Shown here: piece after piece, positions 26,701 through 40,100 of the stretch
How the letters are laid out: every line of letters starts with the position of its first letter
How positions within the stretch are numbered: the first letter of the stretch is position 1
Assembly: GCA_964036155.1 (NCBI GenBank)
Contig: OZ038422.1
Span: 55,637,201 to 55,701,200 of the forward strand
Reading direction: 5' to 3'
Length of the DNA: 64,000 bases
Source of the DNA: Diploscapter coronatus
Lineage: Eukaryota; Nematoda; Chromadorea; Rhabditida; Rhabditidae
Made by a program: the position numbers and the translations under genes
Notes under the pieces: generated by a model
Databases searched by the model: none
What the model saw: only the letters and a program-made list of their open reading frames with translations
Told to the model about the DNA's origin: nothing

Positions 26701-27688
26701 TACCAAAACACATGTCTCTTTGAAAGTGAGCAATGCGATTTCTTCTCCACCGCATTCGGAAGCACATTTTTCATACGCAATGTCTTCTGAAAATTCAAGG
26801 CATTTTCTAGAAAGTGTACTGTGAGAAGAAAAACTAACCAAGTCTCTTGAGTGATTCAGCATTTCGCACGGCTTCCATGCTCTTCAGGTAATGGCAGAGT
26901 TCAGTTGGAAAGGCTCGCTTCTCTTCTTCCTGGTTCGACTTCGGATGTTTGTTCCAATTATGAGACTGCAATAAGAAATGACTTTTCAGAAGAAAATGGA
27001 ATCAAATGCAACCTACCTTATCATAATGATCATCTTGGTCTTCAAACATCTTGACTTTTCGATCGAAACTCTTTTTCGGAAATGTCCTGAAATGATGGTA
27101 ATATTTTGAAAAGAAAGTAGTTCATGATAAAATATTTTAGCATCAATTCAGATATTCTGAATTGTTCATAAATCAGCTAGAAGTGAACAATCAAAAGCTC
27201 ATGCTTGTTCATTCTTATTACAAGTTGTTTTCAAAGTTATAAACTCAGAGTTACACCACGGGTCTAATGTTAAAAGTAAAATTTTATAGGGTATGGCAAA
27301 GTGTTTGCGCAGTTATTAACTCGACTAGCTTTAGATTTAGGACCATAAATTTACAACAATGACCAAAGAATGAATGAACTTGATAGATATTAAATTTGAG
27401 ATATGAAAAACCAAAAATCAAACGTATAAACATCTACAATTCTTATTTTATGAGCTCACATTGACGAAGACTTTTGCTATACCCCGTAGAAATTTTTGAA
27501 GAAAGTTTGCAATATATTTTTTTCAATTTTATAGTAAAAATGCTTGCTTTTTAAATGATCGTGATTTTCACCCACCTTTGATCTTGCCCTTGTTCGTCTC
27601 GGTCTCCATTTTCTTCTTTAATTTCCTGCTTCATCCATTTGCTGTGCTGATCATTTTGTGGCTCGATATTTTTACGTTTTCTGGTCAT
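23718..27688 (-). CDS. NOP9: NOP9, Pumilio-repeat nucleolar RNA-binding protein
   Basis: Pumilio-like protein needed for 18S rRNA maturation in the nucleolus. Sixteen exons join with all phases matching to 622 residues, close to human NOP9 (636): 27576-27688, 27017-27086, 26839-26965, 26704-26786, 26603-26653, 26058-26357, 25906-26008, 25511-25645, 25274-25389, 25018-25095, 24811-24969, 24499-24585, 24350-24445, 24211-24306, 23890-24015, 23718-23846. The N-terminus is basic (MTRKRKNIE). Degenerate Puf helices run throughout (RLSLHPSANFVLQRFIEG, SIHGPACRVLQSAIE, ANPYSSHLFDRIWD), and the C-terminus LKADMKLFRDDRKAWVAKMK matches the NOP9 end. The ATG follows GATGTTCAG, a possible trans-splice acceptor. 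Intron 1 holds a MITE-like element. AATAAA at 23647-23652. Confidence 0.92.
27278..27495. mobile_element. MITE-like element in NOP9 intron 1
   Basis: About 218 bp with imperfect inverted ends: AATTTTATAGGGTATGGCAA at the left, and on the other strand AATTTCTACGGGGTATAGCA at the right. Interior is AT-rich and non-coding. Confidence 0.6.
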
Positions 27689-29241
27689 CTGAACATCGCG
27701 AAATTTTGCAACAACTCCAAATCACTTCCAAATAAATATGCGATTATCGGGCACGAACCAATCTTTTTCACAATAATTCCATTTTTAATTCATTTATTTA
27801 TTACTATGCATTATTAGAAATTCGGTTAAGTTCAACAATAATTTCTGTAGAAATGGCATCGAAATCTGACAATCTGACGACCAAATTGACTATGCTTAAT
27901 TAAACGAATGGTTGGGGCATCGTCTTCTATTTATAGAGGAAATAATCGACAAGTCTGACAAAGAACGAAATCGATGAATTAATGGTGGATTGGATAAGTC
28001 TAAACGAAAGAGATGATAAAAAGGAGATAAAAAATAAGAATCGAAGAAATGATCAATGATGAATGATAATACAAGTCACATCGAAATGAAACAAATCAAA
28101 ATAAAAACATCAACCAAAAATGGAAGAGGCAAGTCGCGTTTGCAAGGAATCTGCAAGGGGACTTCCTCTCGAATACCTGCGATGAATGAGCGGAGAACGG
28201 ACAATTAGATAATTAGAGTGAAAACGATATTCAAATAATCCAGAGTCAAGGAGGATTTATGATAGCCTATCAAATCATTGGATATTTTATCGGAGGATAT
28301 TCATAATGAAACGAAGGTTGCAGCATTTGGATCATGAAAATCCTCGTTCTGAGATAAGAAGGGAATGGGGAATGACTAGAGACCGCGAGCTGACTGCATA
28401 TCTGTTATGAAGAGAATGACAGACCTCCACTGCAATGGACAGTGAAACTCGCGCGAATTACTCTGTTGGAAAGGGAAAATGAGAGTAAATGCAGTCAAAT
28501 GAAGAAACTTGAACAAATGAAAATGAACTCGAGTTTCGCAGCTGAAGATGAATGGAGAATTGTTTGTAAAGCTTAGAAGTTTATTTGTTAAAATATGATG
28601 AATAAAATTAGGCATTAGAAAAGTCTCCTCAATAAGCGCTGCTTTATCTCGAAGCCTAGTTCATCTGGATGATGAGTAACTGCAAAATGGAAGATAATGT
28701 GATAAGATAAAGAATGAAAACACACAACTATGGATGAAGTGCTGATTCGATGATGGATTAGAGACCCACATGATCAGAAGAAGGAGAGGATAATTATCGT
28801 ATTGGTACAAAACAAATTAAAATATTTCATTAGTGAGTGTAAAGGTGATTTTTTGAATAAAAGAGGCAAAAAGAGTATCTTTGAGGATAGTCATCAAAAG
28901 TAGCTTGAATCTTCTTTAAGCTCATCTGCATGCTCATAAATGAAGCACCAATTTAGTCTAACCAATACGATAAAATTAATGGAAATAACACAAGAAATGA
29001 AATGAATTTGTATAACAAAAATTGAAAAATTAGGGCACGTATTTGTTAAATTTCATAATTCATAAACATAAGATAAAATGAAAACGAAACTAACCCAGGC
29101 AAGGCAGAGAAGGGCAGGAAGGCGGGGGAGAAGTGGAAATGGAAGGCGCAGATTGCAATGCTGCAGTTGAGTGGTCGTCCCGTCAGAGCTGAATATGCCT
29201 TCCACCCTTCTCTCTTCATTTCTTCTTTCATCGCCTATCAT
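27689..29241. other. Spacer between NOP9 and Ras
   Basis: About 1.5 kb of AT-rich DNA between two minus-strand genes. It should hold the Ras 3' UTR and the NOP9 promoter. Slightly GC-richer at 29090-29200, but no exon could be supported. Confidence 0.45.
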
Positions 29242-31052
<1,811 letters not shown>

Positions 31053-31239
31053 CTTCCTGCAACAGGACATTAATCAGGAACGAGAAAGAATACGAGCGAA
31101 TCGAATAATGTCGAAACAAAGGGCGAGGGTTGTGAAACTGGGATTTTCAAGAGATGAAGTTAGTATATGAATTGTACGCGATAATCTCACTATACAATAA
31201 TTGCGTATCTAGCTTTAGATGTCTCTCACCCCTGATCTC

Positions 31240-31247
31240 TATAAATA
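31240..31247 (-). promoter_or_regulatory. Possible TATA-like element upstream of Ras
   Basis: TATAAATA on the plus strand; the reverse strand reads TATTTATA, about 190 bp upstream of the Ras ATG. A GTGAGAG donor-like site just downstream and the acceptor at the ATG would allow a 5' UTR intron. Which strand is served is inferred. Confidence 0.25.
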
Positions 31248-31786
31248 CCCCCGACTTGTCGTTAATAAATGTTTTCTAGCTCATCAACTTGTATTCATCC
31301 TTCTTCCACACAACACATACACACACACACACTCCTCTACAGTCTTTCGAGGTCAACAGAACTCAACCGATGAGAGGAAACGTTTCAGTGAAAGATTGCA
31401 CATCATCAGAAATACGCGAATTGATGCAGACGAGATTTGGGGGATGAAAGTGAGCAGGACCGAAAATAGGAGCGACGAAATGAAGACGGGGAGTGGGAGG
31501 GAATGAAGGAAGGGGGGAAAGGGTGAAGGAAGAGGATGAGGAGATTCACTTGCATTCAGGCAGGAAGGACAGGGACAGGCAGAGGCAGGGGACAGATGAG
31601 AGCATTTAGGTTGTCCCTCTGCAATGCAATGCATTTTCCTGCACTCCCTGCACACTGCAATCAAATGCTCGAGGCTGCCCAAAGCAAGGGAACACAGCCG
31701 CAACGCAGTCAAAGATAGGAGAGACGCAGAGGAAGAGGGAATGAAAAGAGAAAGGGGGAAGACAAAAGAGCAGAACCATGGCAGGG

Positions 31787-31819
31787 GCAGGGCAGGGCAA
31801 GGCAAGGCAAGGCAAGGCA
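31787..31819. repeat. GGCAA pentanucleotide tandem repeat
   Basis: Consecutive GGCAG/GGCAA units, at least five of them perfect GGCAA, in the Ras upstream region. Confidence 0.8.
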
Positions 31820-32103
31820 AGACAATACAGGCACCCCCACCTCAGTCGAGATCGACACGCATTTTTCAAAACAAAATCACGAATTTCGACGATTTCGAGA
31901 GAAATCCACTTTTCAATGCAAAACGCCACTGGCTAAATGCATTCGATTCAAACACTAGAGATCGCGACATACATTTTTCCTATTCGTCTTTGATTTATTT
32001 GGATTTTTTTTTTTTTTTTTTTCTAATTTTCGGAATTTCAGAGGAATTGGAAGAGATCTAGAGAACGATTGGATGGGACGGAAAAAGCCGAAGCAGAATC
32101 TCT

Positions 32104-34887
32104 ATGCAATCCCTATGTAGAAGATTTCCATGCGTATCAAGCAGAAACAACAAACGAACTTTCCGGCTAATTTTATGTGAGTATTTCTAACTTTTAGGTA
32201 GAAAAAACCTGAGAAGATCAGGAAATGATACAAATTTTAAACTTTCAATTCATTTTTGCCATTTCAACGAAAAGCATAGTGAATCTTATTCGGACAAACG
32301 TATTTTTTTTGTGAAACTGGCTTCATAAATTTTCGAAAATATTGTTATTTTGCAGTTTTTCTGCTGTCGCTTGTCCTATGGAACGAGCGGCTGTCCTTCT
32401 ACTGGTCTCGATCGGGTTGGGAGTCGCACCCTGCCGATTCGAGCTGTGTCCGCATTCTCATCGTGGCGGATCCTCAACTCATCGGCTATCGTAACGAGCC
32501 ACCTCTTGTCGGACCGATTTCCAGATGGGATTCTGACGGGTAGGTGGTTATTTTTCCTGACCGTTATGAGAAGTCGAAGCATCTCGTAGAATTCGCTAAT
32601 CACTAAACCAATTTGTCAAATTGGCCACATTTTAAACCAGTGAATGTTGGTAAAATGATGAATTCTACAGGTTGATGGTGATGATAAATTATAAACGAGG
32701 CCAGGGTTTGACTATCTAGACTTTTGCAGTTTAAAGGTGTTTGAAGTATTTTTTAAAAAGTACTTCTAAAAATTGGATCATGGAGAAATTTTGATACGAA
32801 TATCTTAAATTTATCTAACAAGATTGACTCACTATTTATTTCGATTTCAGTTATATGCGTGTCGGCTTCTCCCATGCGTATTCCTTCTTCGACCCTCAAG
32901 CAGTCATATTCCTGGGTGATTTGTTCGATGAAGGCATCGAGGCCTCAGTCCAGGAGATACTCTGGACAAATACGCGATTTGAGAACATCTTCTATGTTCC
33001 TGGAAGCAAGGCAAGCGATAATTCTTATCAGTTAGGATTGCTAGAAGTTAAAATCTTTAGAAATTCGGAACATGAGTTAAAATGTTCTGCTTGAAATTAA
33101 AATGGACATTTTCATGTTTTCATGCATAAACTTTTGAAATTCCTTACATCCATGTTGCCATTCGAACAAGTGTATATACAGGACATGATCTACATCTCTG
33201 GAGACAACGATGTAGGCGGCGAGCATGAATTTGTCAATTCCAGACTAGTGGAGAGATTCCATCGCATCTTTCCCGACTTCATCAACACGCTAAAGGATAG
33301 CTTCACAATTACCGAGGTTGGTTAATTCATTTTTCTGAAAAGAACATTTTATATTCTATCTACTTGCAGGTGAATCTAATGAGTGGTGCTCGAGTCGCTC
33401 GAAACGTGAGTTCCCCACAGAATTCTCGTCTGCACATTCTTCTATCGCATCCGCCCTACCTCCCATTCTATTCAGGAATTTCTCCGATTGTAAGATTTTT
33501 TACTTTTATCTTTGAAATAATTGTTAAAAATTCAGAAAGATCAAATTGACTTGATACTCAGCGCTCATGATCATACTGTAAGTTTGCAAATATCTTTTCT
33601 CTTGGAAATTTTATTATTTGTTGTTCAGTCTCATACGCACGAGAAGCAGGGCAGAAGCTTGGAAACAAAGAATATCGATTCGAGTCGGCCACAGGAAAGA
33701 CTGATTGGGAATGGACGACCGCCCTTCGAAATACAGTTCCCGACTTGCTCTTACAGGTAAACAAAATTTTTCGCTCATCGTATAAAAGATTGTTTTTATA
33801 CAGTTCCATTAACTTTATGTCATCATTTTGGAAAACTGTGTGTTATCTTTGCTTTAAAGTTCAAAACACTGCGCTCTATAATTTACACACGAATTTACGA
33901 ATCTTTTGAATTTATCAAGGGATGCAGGGTTTTTTCTTATGAAAGCAGAGAAAATGCAAATGATCGGAAAGAGCTATCAAGTTTGGTTCTGGAAATGTTT
34001 TCCTCCCCAGGATAGGTTCAAAATACCACTGTCAATGTCTAATTGATTGCCTGATTTCTTTTACTTGTGACGCGGCAGTGGTCATCACTGTCCGTGTTCA
34101 TTCCTCGTGTATTTGAGCTTAACTCCCAAGACGAAACTATTCGGTCATACGTGGGGAATGAAGAATTTATTGCGGAAGTTTGTCGAAATGAGGCGAGATC
34201 AGAGAATCCGCAAACGAAAAAGAGATAAAATATGAGATCGAGGATACCTATGCATTTTGGGTTACATGGATAATATGCGAATTTGGTATCGCTGCATATC
34301 GCGTTGTGTTGTGGGCTTCATTCTAACTATCAGACCACTCATAAAAATTTGAGTCATTGGCCTGCCTGAACATGTATATTGTGTTCGTCCGACTATTTGA
34401 TGAAAACGAATAATAACGCATTAAAATAAGAAAATGCATATCTAACTTGTACATTAATCCACATTTTTCTTTCTTTTCATTACTATTCTATTGTGAAATC
34501 TGTAAGACACTGCATGTCCGTAATGCATTCGTTTATTTTTACGCGTGTAAAAGTGCGTCATGTTTCATTTTCATCAAGTAATCGGAAAGTTCACGATAAC
34601 TGGGTCCCAATTAATCGAGCAATATTTGACTTTCCAGAATGGGTGTACCAAGGATGGGTTATGGTGCAGTGTCACTATGTCCTACTTCCAATCCACGCCA
34701 ATTCCGTCTAATCTACAGTATCCTCTTCACGCCCGGCCGCTATTCCCAACTTTTCGTCTACTTGGCAGCCTTCCTTTTTTCAGCCATTTTCGTTATCGTC
34801 CAAGTTGATTCCCATTCACTTTACCGTTCTTTTCTTCTTTTTTACATCAAAGTTCTTTCCTTCGATTCGAATCCCCCTCGTTTATAG
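32104..34887 (+). CDS. Cdc1/PGAP5-type metallophosphoesterase (MPPE1 family)
   Basis: ER or Golgi membrane enzyme of the family that removes ethanolamine phosphate from GPI anchors. Eight exons (32104-32176, 32356-32539, 32851-33010, 33182-33316, 33370-33489, 33536-33577, 33629-33756, 34638-34887) join in phase to 363 residues. An N-terminal membrane segment (LILFFLLSLVLWNERLSFYW) precedes the phosphoesterase motifs: LIVADPQLIGY, FLGDLFDEG, SGDNDVGGE, LLSHPPYLPFYSG and SAHDHT. GYGAVSLCP and the C-terminal hydrophobic stretch (VYLAAFLFSAIFVIV) fit PGAP5 and its relatives. Several canonical metal or catalytic positions differ (GDND for GNHD, AHDH for GHTH). The start is the first ATG in the frame that joins exon 2. 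Intron 3 begins with GC. PIG-S in this window acts in the same GPI pathway, but there is no sign of linkage. Confidence 0.85.
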
Positions 34888-36009
34888 CCATATCGATAAT
34901 CAAAAATCAGCCTTCAAAATGGTATATTTCGTGTCTTAATTCCGAAAAATGGCTTTATTTTCGTGAAAAAAATCAAAATCAGGTCAATATTTCCACTTTG
35001 TACCGCAAATGTGACTATAAAAATGGGTCCCTTTCAAATTCGATATATCAAAACTTACTGCGTATATTGTCTGTGATAAATATATGATTGTACGATGAGT
35101 CTAAAATTGGAAAAAAACGAATATTTCAAATCAGAAAAATCATATGAATTCTCGTATTATTTTAGATTCATGAAAATATTCAAATTTAGGAATGAAAAAA
35201 ATTAGAAAATTAAATTGAATAAATTTTAATTTTACATATTTTGTGTTTCATAATAATTAGCTATGCAAATCGTTAGGAAATAATGGATTAATGTTTTTCT
35301 CTGCAACAATTGGTAGCATATGGTAATGAGGAGAAGCATACAGAAAGGGAAGAGAGAAAGACAAAGCCTCTAGCAGATTAGGAGACGTTTATTAGAGACT
35401 GCAGATATTGCGTCATGCAATTCGGAAGCTACAAGTAAAATGGGAGGAAGTCCTTGAAGACAGTTCTCACACTCACTGCTCAACGCTCAATGCGGCAGCA
35501 CTTCATACAACGAGCTTGCATAAATCAAAGGATACTGTATCTAGAAGATTCTATAGATGTTCGGCGAAGTCACATTAGCAACAAGATTGACAAACTTTCC
35601 TACCGAAGTTCTAAACCGAAATCGTAGTTATATTGTGTATCACTTGCTTTGTGGTTGTATATCATTTCCGATCTACCGAATTTGGTAGTTTTTATTCAGA
35701 AGATCGAGATTATTTTGTATCACAATACTACAGTTCAAACGAAATATTATTTCATGCTCTGAGCGATTGAATATGATACCTTGTTGAATGTGCAATGTTT
35801 CAAAGGGCAATGAAGAACGAAGAGATGAATAATTGAGGAAAACAAAGGGATTGAGAGAATGATGCAATGAATCAACAGAGACAGGAATAGGCAGACAGAT
35901 AGCCTACTAGTAAATGTCATAGACTCAGCCAGTTCATTCGAGCGAAGGTATCCCTTTTTTAAATTCTATTCAATTTCATCTTCAATATGTCATAAAAAAA
36001 ACTTAACAA

Positions 36010-36448
36010 TAATGCCTGGTGGGAATAAACGAAAGTCTCACACCCAAAACACAATTATCGTTAACTCTTTCTCGCTTATTTTTTAAAATTATCTTTTTCG
36101 TTTTTTTTTATTCTAATTTTTGATAATTTTACAGATTCTTTATAGTTTATCAGATATAGCTACTGAAACGAGAGGAGATGCGCCAGGAATAGGTTGGGGC
36201 TGTTGATTTGTTTCAGAATTTTTAAGGATAAATAATCTTTGGGAAAAACGATGGCACCATGTACCTATCCTGCAGATCCATCATATCACTGTCTTATCAT
36301 TAGAAATAATAATCAGCAAAATTATCAAAAATTAGAATGAAGAAAGGAGGAAAAAACGAGCGAGAGAAAGAGTTGATGACACTGGAATTGGTGCGCAAAT
36401 GCACAACTTTGGGTGTGAGACTTCCGTCCATTTCCACCGGGCAGTATT
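36010..36448. repeat. Inverted-repeat pair, possible foldback element
   Basis: The 39 bases at about 36408-36446 (TTTGGGTGTGAGACTTCCGT...) match the reverse complement of 36010-36048 at about 33 of 39 positions. The arms bound a 439-bp unit with no clear coding content. Confidence 0.65.
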
Positions 36449-36590
36449 TTAAATCCTACTGTATTATTCATTTGAATATCTATCTGAAGATATGCCGCTT
36501 TTCTCTAATGGATCTCACTTTTGCCTGATTTGTTTGTTTTGACTTATTTCATACAGCATTTCTTGACTTGTCACCGAACTCTTCACAGCA

Positions 36591-37103
36591 TGATACTTTC
36601 CCTTCTTCATTTGATATTTCTATTTGTACTCCTTTCTCATTCCGTTTTGGGCGGCAAGCTTTTGACCTTTCAACGAGAAAGTGTCATTCATATCCATTTG
36701 CGTGAAGATATGAAATTGCGAACTGTCCTTCAACAAATATGCTTTCTTGCTTTTTTCTTTAGTTCCCGTAATACTATTCCATCTATTGGCAGTTAAATAT
36801 TTCAGTCATTTTTTGAGAGATTACCTTCAGACTCAATTCAGGGTACTGAATGTCATTCCTATACTTATCCTTGAAAAAACACTGCATTGCTCATTCTCTA
36901 ATAGACACTGCAGGGCATAGTTCTATTCGAAGACAGGCATAATATCGTTCGATTCAAATCGAATCGAATATTAATTGGTCTGTTTCTGTGCATTTCATTT
37001 GAATGGAACGTAAGAAAAAGTTGTTGCTATATGGCCATTTTTTGTTGCATAGCTTATGCCGACGAGAAATTGAAGCTGGATGCGATGCAGCAAGATGTGA
37101 AAG
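36591..37103 (+). CDS. Possible small secreted protein, 5' part only
   Basis: An ATG at about 36591 opens MILSLLHLIFLFVLLSHSVLG, a good signal peptide. If a GC-type donor after GGGCG is used, the frame continues into an exon with a TTGCATAG acceptor (about 37055) reading AYADEKLKLDAMQQDVK and ending at a GTAAG donor near 37103. No later exon was found and no family recognised. The donor context is weak, so this may be chance. Confidence 0.2.
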
Positions 37104-40100
37104 TAAGAAAACGCCATTTGATTTTTCTCAACTTTGAAAAGAGCTTCCACATGGAATATTTGAAATTTCTTCGATCTTAAAAATAACTTATGGTTGAGAT
37201 TTTCAAGTCGATATGCTATGCCCTGATTTGAGTCATTCTCTTTTTCCCTTTATTCATTTTCTTTGTCCTATTTAGCCTCTTCCTTTGAGGTTTTGCATGT
37301 GCATTTAGGCGTGTCGATGATATGCAAAATGGCGCAATTCAGAGGATAAAAAAGGCAGAAAATCGAAAAGTTTTTGAGAACAGACTTGACGGCTTTCACC
37401 GTTAGCATATTTCTTTTTGATATTTGAAGTTAGTTCGAAACTATTCATGTTCTGTTCTGATCTTATTTATTTCGTAACAAGTTCTGTGCTAACGACCTGG
37501 TTTAATTGCGAGATAATCCACTCACGTCGAATCACTTCACTCCTTCATTTGTCAAAGTCTTCATGTCTTTTCTGCTGTCTTGTCTTGTGCCCAATTAAGG
37601 CAGTCGGCAAATGCATCGCAAAAGATTTCGCTGTTTTTATTTTCGTGTATTTTTTTTTATCAAATGACCGACATCTCGGAGTGAAGCGGTATCAAGGGAA
37701 ATAAATCACGTTAAGTGAGACAGAAAGGAAAGGAAGAGAGGGCGAGAGATCCTTTGATCAGCTCGATTCGACTAATCATGACTCGATCAGGATGTAATTC
37801 ATGTTCATTTGCCTCCAGCTTTGCAATAGCTATTATTCCTGTCTCGTTTAGGGTCATTATCAGGCAACTCATCTCTGTCATTTATGACTTGCTTTTGGCG
37901 CATTTCTGCATGTTACAGTACGAATTTAAATTTGTGATCATAGAATTTTGTGAACATATGCTCTTGTAAAGCATGAAAGTGTGATAATTTTTATCCCGAT
38001 TCGATTTAAAACAAGATCATATGTTTTGAGTTTTGATGATCTGTTATAAAAAGAACGAATTGATCCAATACTTATATTCGTTATTGCATTTCGGAAACGT
38101 GATCCAAATTCGGCATAGATAAATTAAAGAATGAGAATTATTTCTGACAAGTTTTCAATCAACCTATTGCATATTTTTTAACTTTCTGAAATATTGAATT
38201 TTCATTCCGATTATCCCCGATTTCAAACGTGTCACGCATATCTTACCCACGAAATGAATATGTTTGTGCTTCCGTTGCGCATCATAGTTTCCCTTATTAT
38301 ATCACTGACTGTGATGGCGCAATGCTGTGTGCAGTCAGTGAAAGACACCGCTTTTATTGTTAGCTCTGTCTATGATAGGCTCTACTTCGTTAATCCTTTT
38401 ATCCCTTTACGACTTTCGAATATCCACATCCTGTCCTTTTTATTGAAAGAAGGCCTGAGAGTTGAATTCGTTTTGAAAGTGAAAAAGGAAATCTGCCCCT
38501 TGAGATTTTCACATTCGAACTCGAATATGCATAGATTTATATCGTGTAACACTCAACACTCCCTGCACTCATCAAAGGCACTGCGAACGGTTCGCGAGGG
38601 TCGTTTTCGACTTTTTCAATGTTCTCCTCGTTTTTATCAAGTCGACAAAATCGCGGAATGGGAAATCGAATCGGCTGCGCGATTCAGGGACGCGGGACAA
38701 AAACAGAAACAGAGGACGAAGAGAGAGGGGAAGTCTTGACTGAGGTCATTCAATTTGAAGAGGAGATGTAGCTAATTGAAAATATCTGCGTGTATAAAAC
38801 AGTGAATATCCTTTTCTCGATAAATTGAGGTCGTTTTCATTTTCACACTTGGAAGACTTGCGAAAATTCGCAGTTCCTTTATAAACTCTCAGTGAGATCT
38901 GAAGCGAAATTCAGTTTCAAATCGGATTCAGACGATTTCAGCAAATTACGTACTGAGCCAGAATGTTCTAGAAGATCATCCACATTTCGAAGGCTTTCGA
39001 GTGCTAATATCGATTCTGATTCGAAAAATTCAATTTCGCCTTTGCACTATTCTCGATTGAAAGAATTTCGTTACTTTTCCTTCGCAAAGATTAGTGTGAT
39101 AGGGGAATGAAAAATGGCTATTTTCTAAATTCTAAATGCCCTAAATGCCTTTGTTTTCGGCCTTTCTGCGGTCACCTTGATGATCTTCCTCCCTTCATCC
39201 ATTCATCTTCCCTCTTCTTTTTGCTTTCTGATTGTTTTTTTTATTCTCTTTATCTTTGTCATTTTGGATGTTGGTTGCGCAATTCTGATGTAGTCGTTTT
39301 GTGTAGAAATTAGATGTTATCTGAGGAAACGGATCCGTTTGAACTTTGTCTTTTCCTTTGGATGAAAGCGCGCGAATGGGAATGGAACAGGGAACGGAAT
39401 GCTGCCATAAATGGAGAAAAAATAAAGACATGGAAGGAGAGGATGTCTGCGCAATGGCATTCTGTATTCACATTTTACATCGAACAGTCGAATGCAGAAT
39501 GGGGAATAGTAATGATGCAATCATATGCCTGTATGCCCGAATCTGCACTGCAATGCATTCTTGCAGCTTACAATGGGATGGAATGGAATGGATTTCATCA
39601 TTCAGAACATCAGTACTCTTTCCCTTCGTCTACTTGACTCTGCTTGTTGACTGTCGACATTCTTCTCATACCGTCTTGCAGTCTTCGACATTCTCTATTC
39701 TTTCTCAGGTTTTCCGGATTTGTGCGTGAAGAGATAAAGAGGAGTCTGTTCAGTGAGATGCGAGATGATCCCAGCCTGCATTCTGTCTTTCTCTCCCCTT
39801 CCCTCTCTCACTGCTTGTTCCTTCCAAGAGCCAAGAGCTGGAGAGAGCTCGGAATTATTTGTTCATTTTTCTTCCCCTTCAGCTACAATCACTCTCTATT
39901 TTCTATCCCCTATCTTCTCATTCTCTAAGGATGCCCTCATTACAAGAGCCTTTCGAACTTTCTATTTTGACAATCAACAACCCCCTCCTCTCTGATCTGT
40001 TTGAGTCTGCAATCAGTCTGCCTTCAGGGCATATCTTGTTTCGAGTCAATTGCTTATCATACCTACACTGATTCATATCGATTACAGTACTTATCATGAA

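Larger units (their letters stand above)
31053..32103. other. Divergent spacer between Ras and the metallophosphoesterase, with simple repeats
   Basis: Holds a short CA repeat near 31318-31331, a purine-rich block at 31490-31600, GGCAA tandem repeats at 31787-31819 and a T run near 32007-32021. The high G+C and purine bias look like a shared upstream region; no exon could be supported. Confidence 0.5.

Noticed and set aside
38194..38739. 181-codon plus-strand open frame with a hydrophobic stretch
   Set aside because: No splice context, promoter or family motif, and one or two frames of this length are expected by chance in six frames over 64 kb; it lies in a pyrimidine-biased region.
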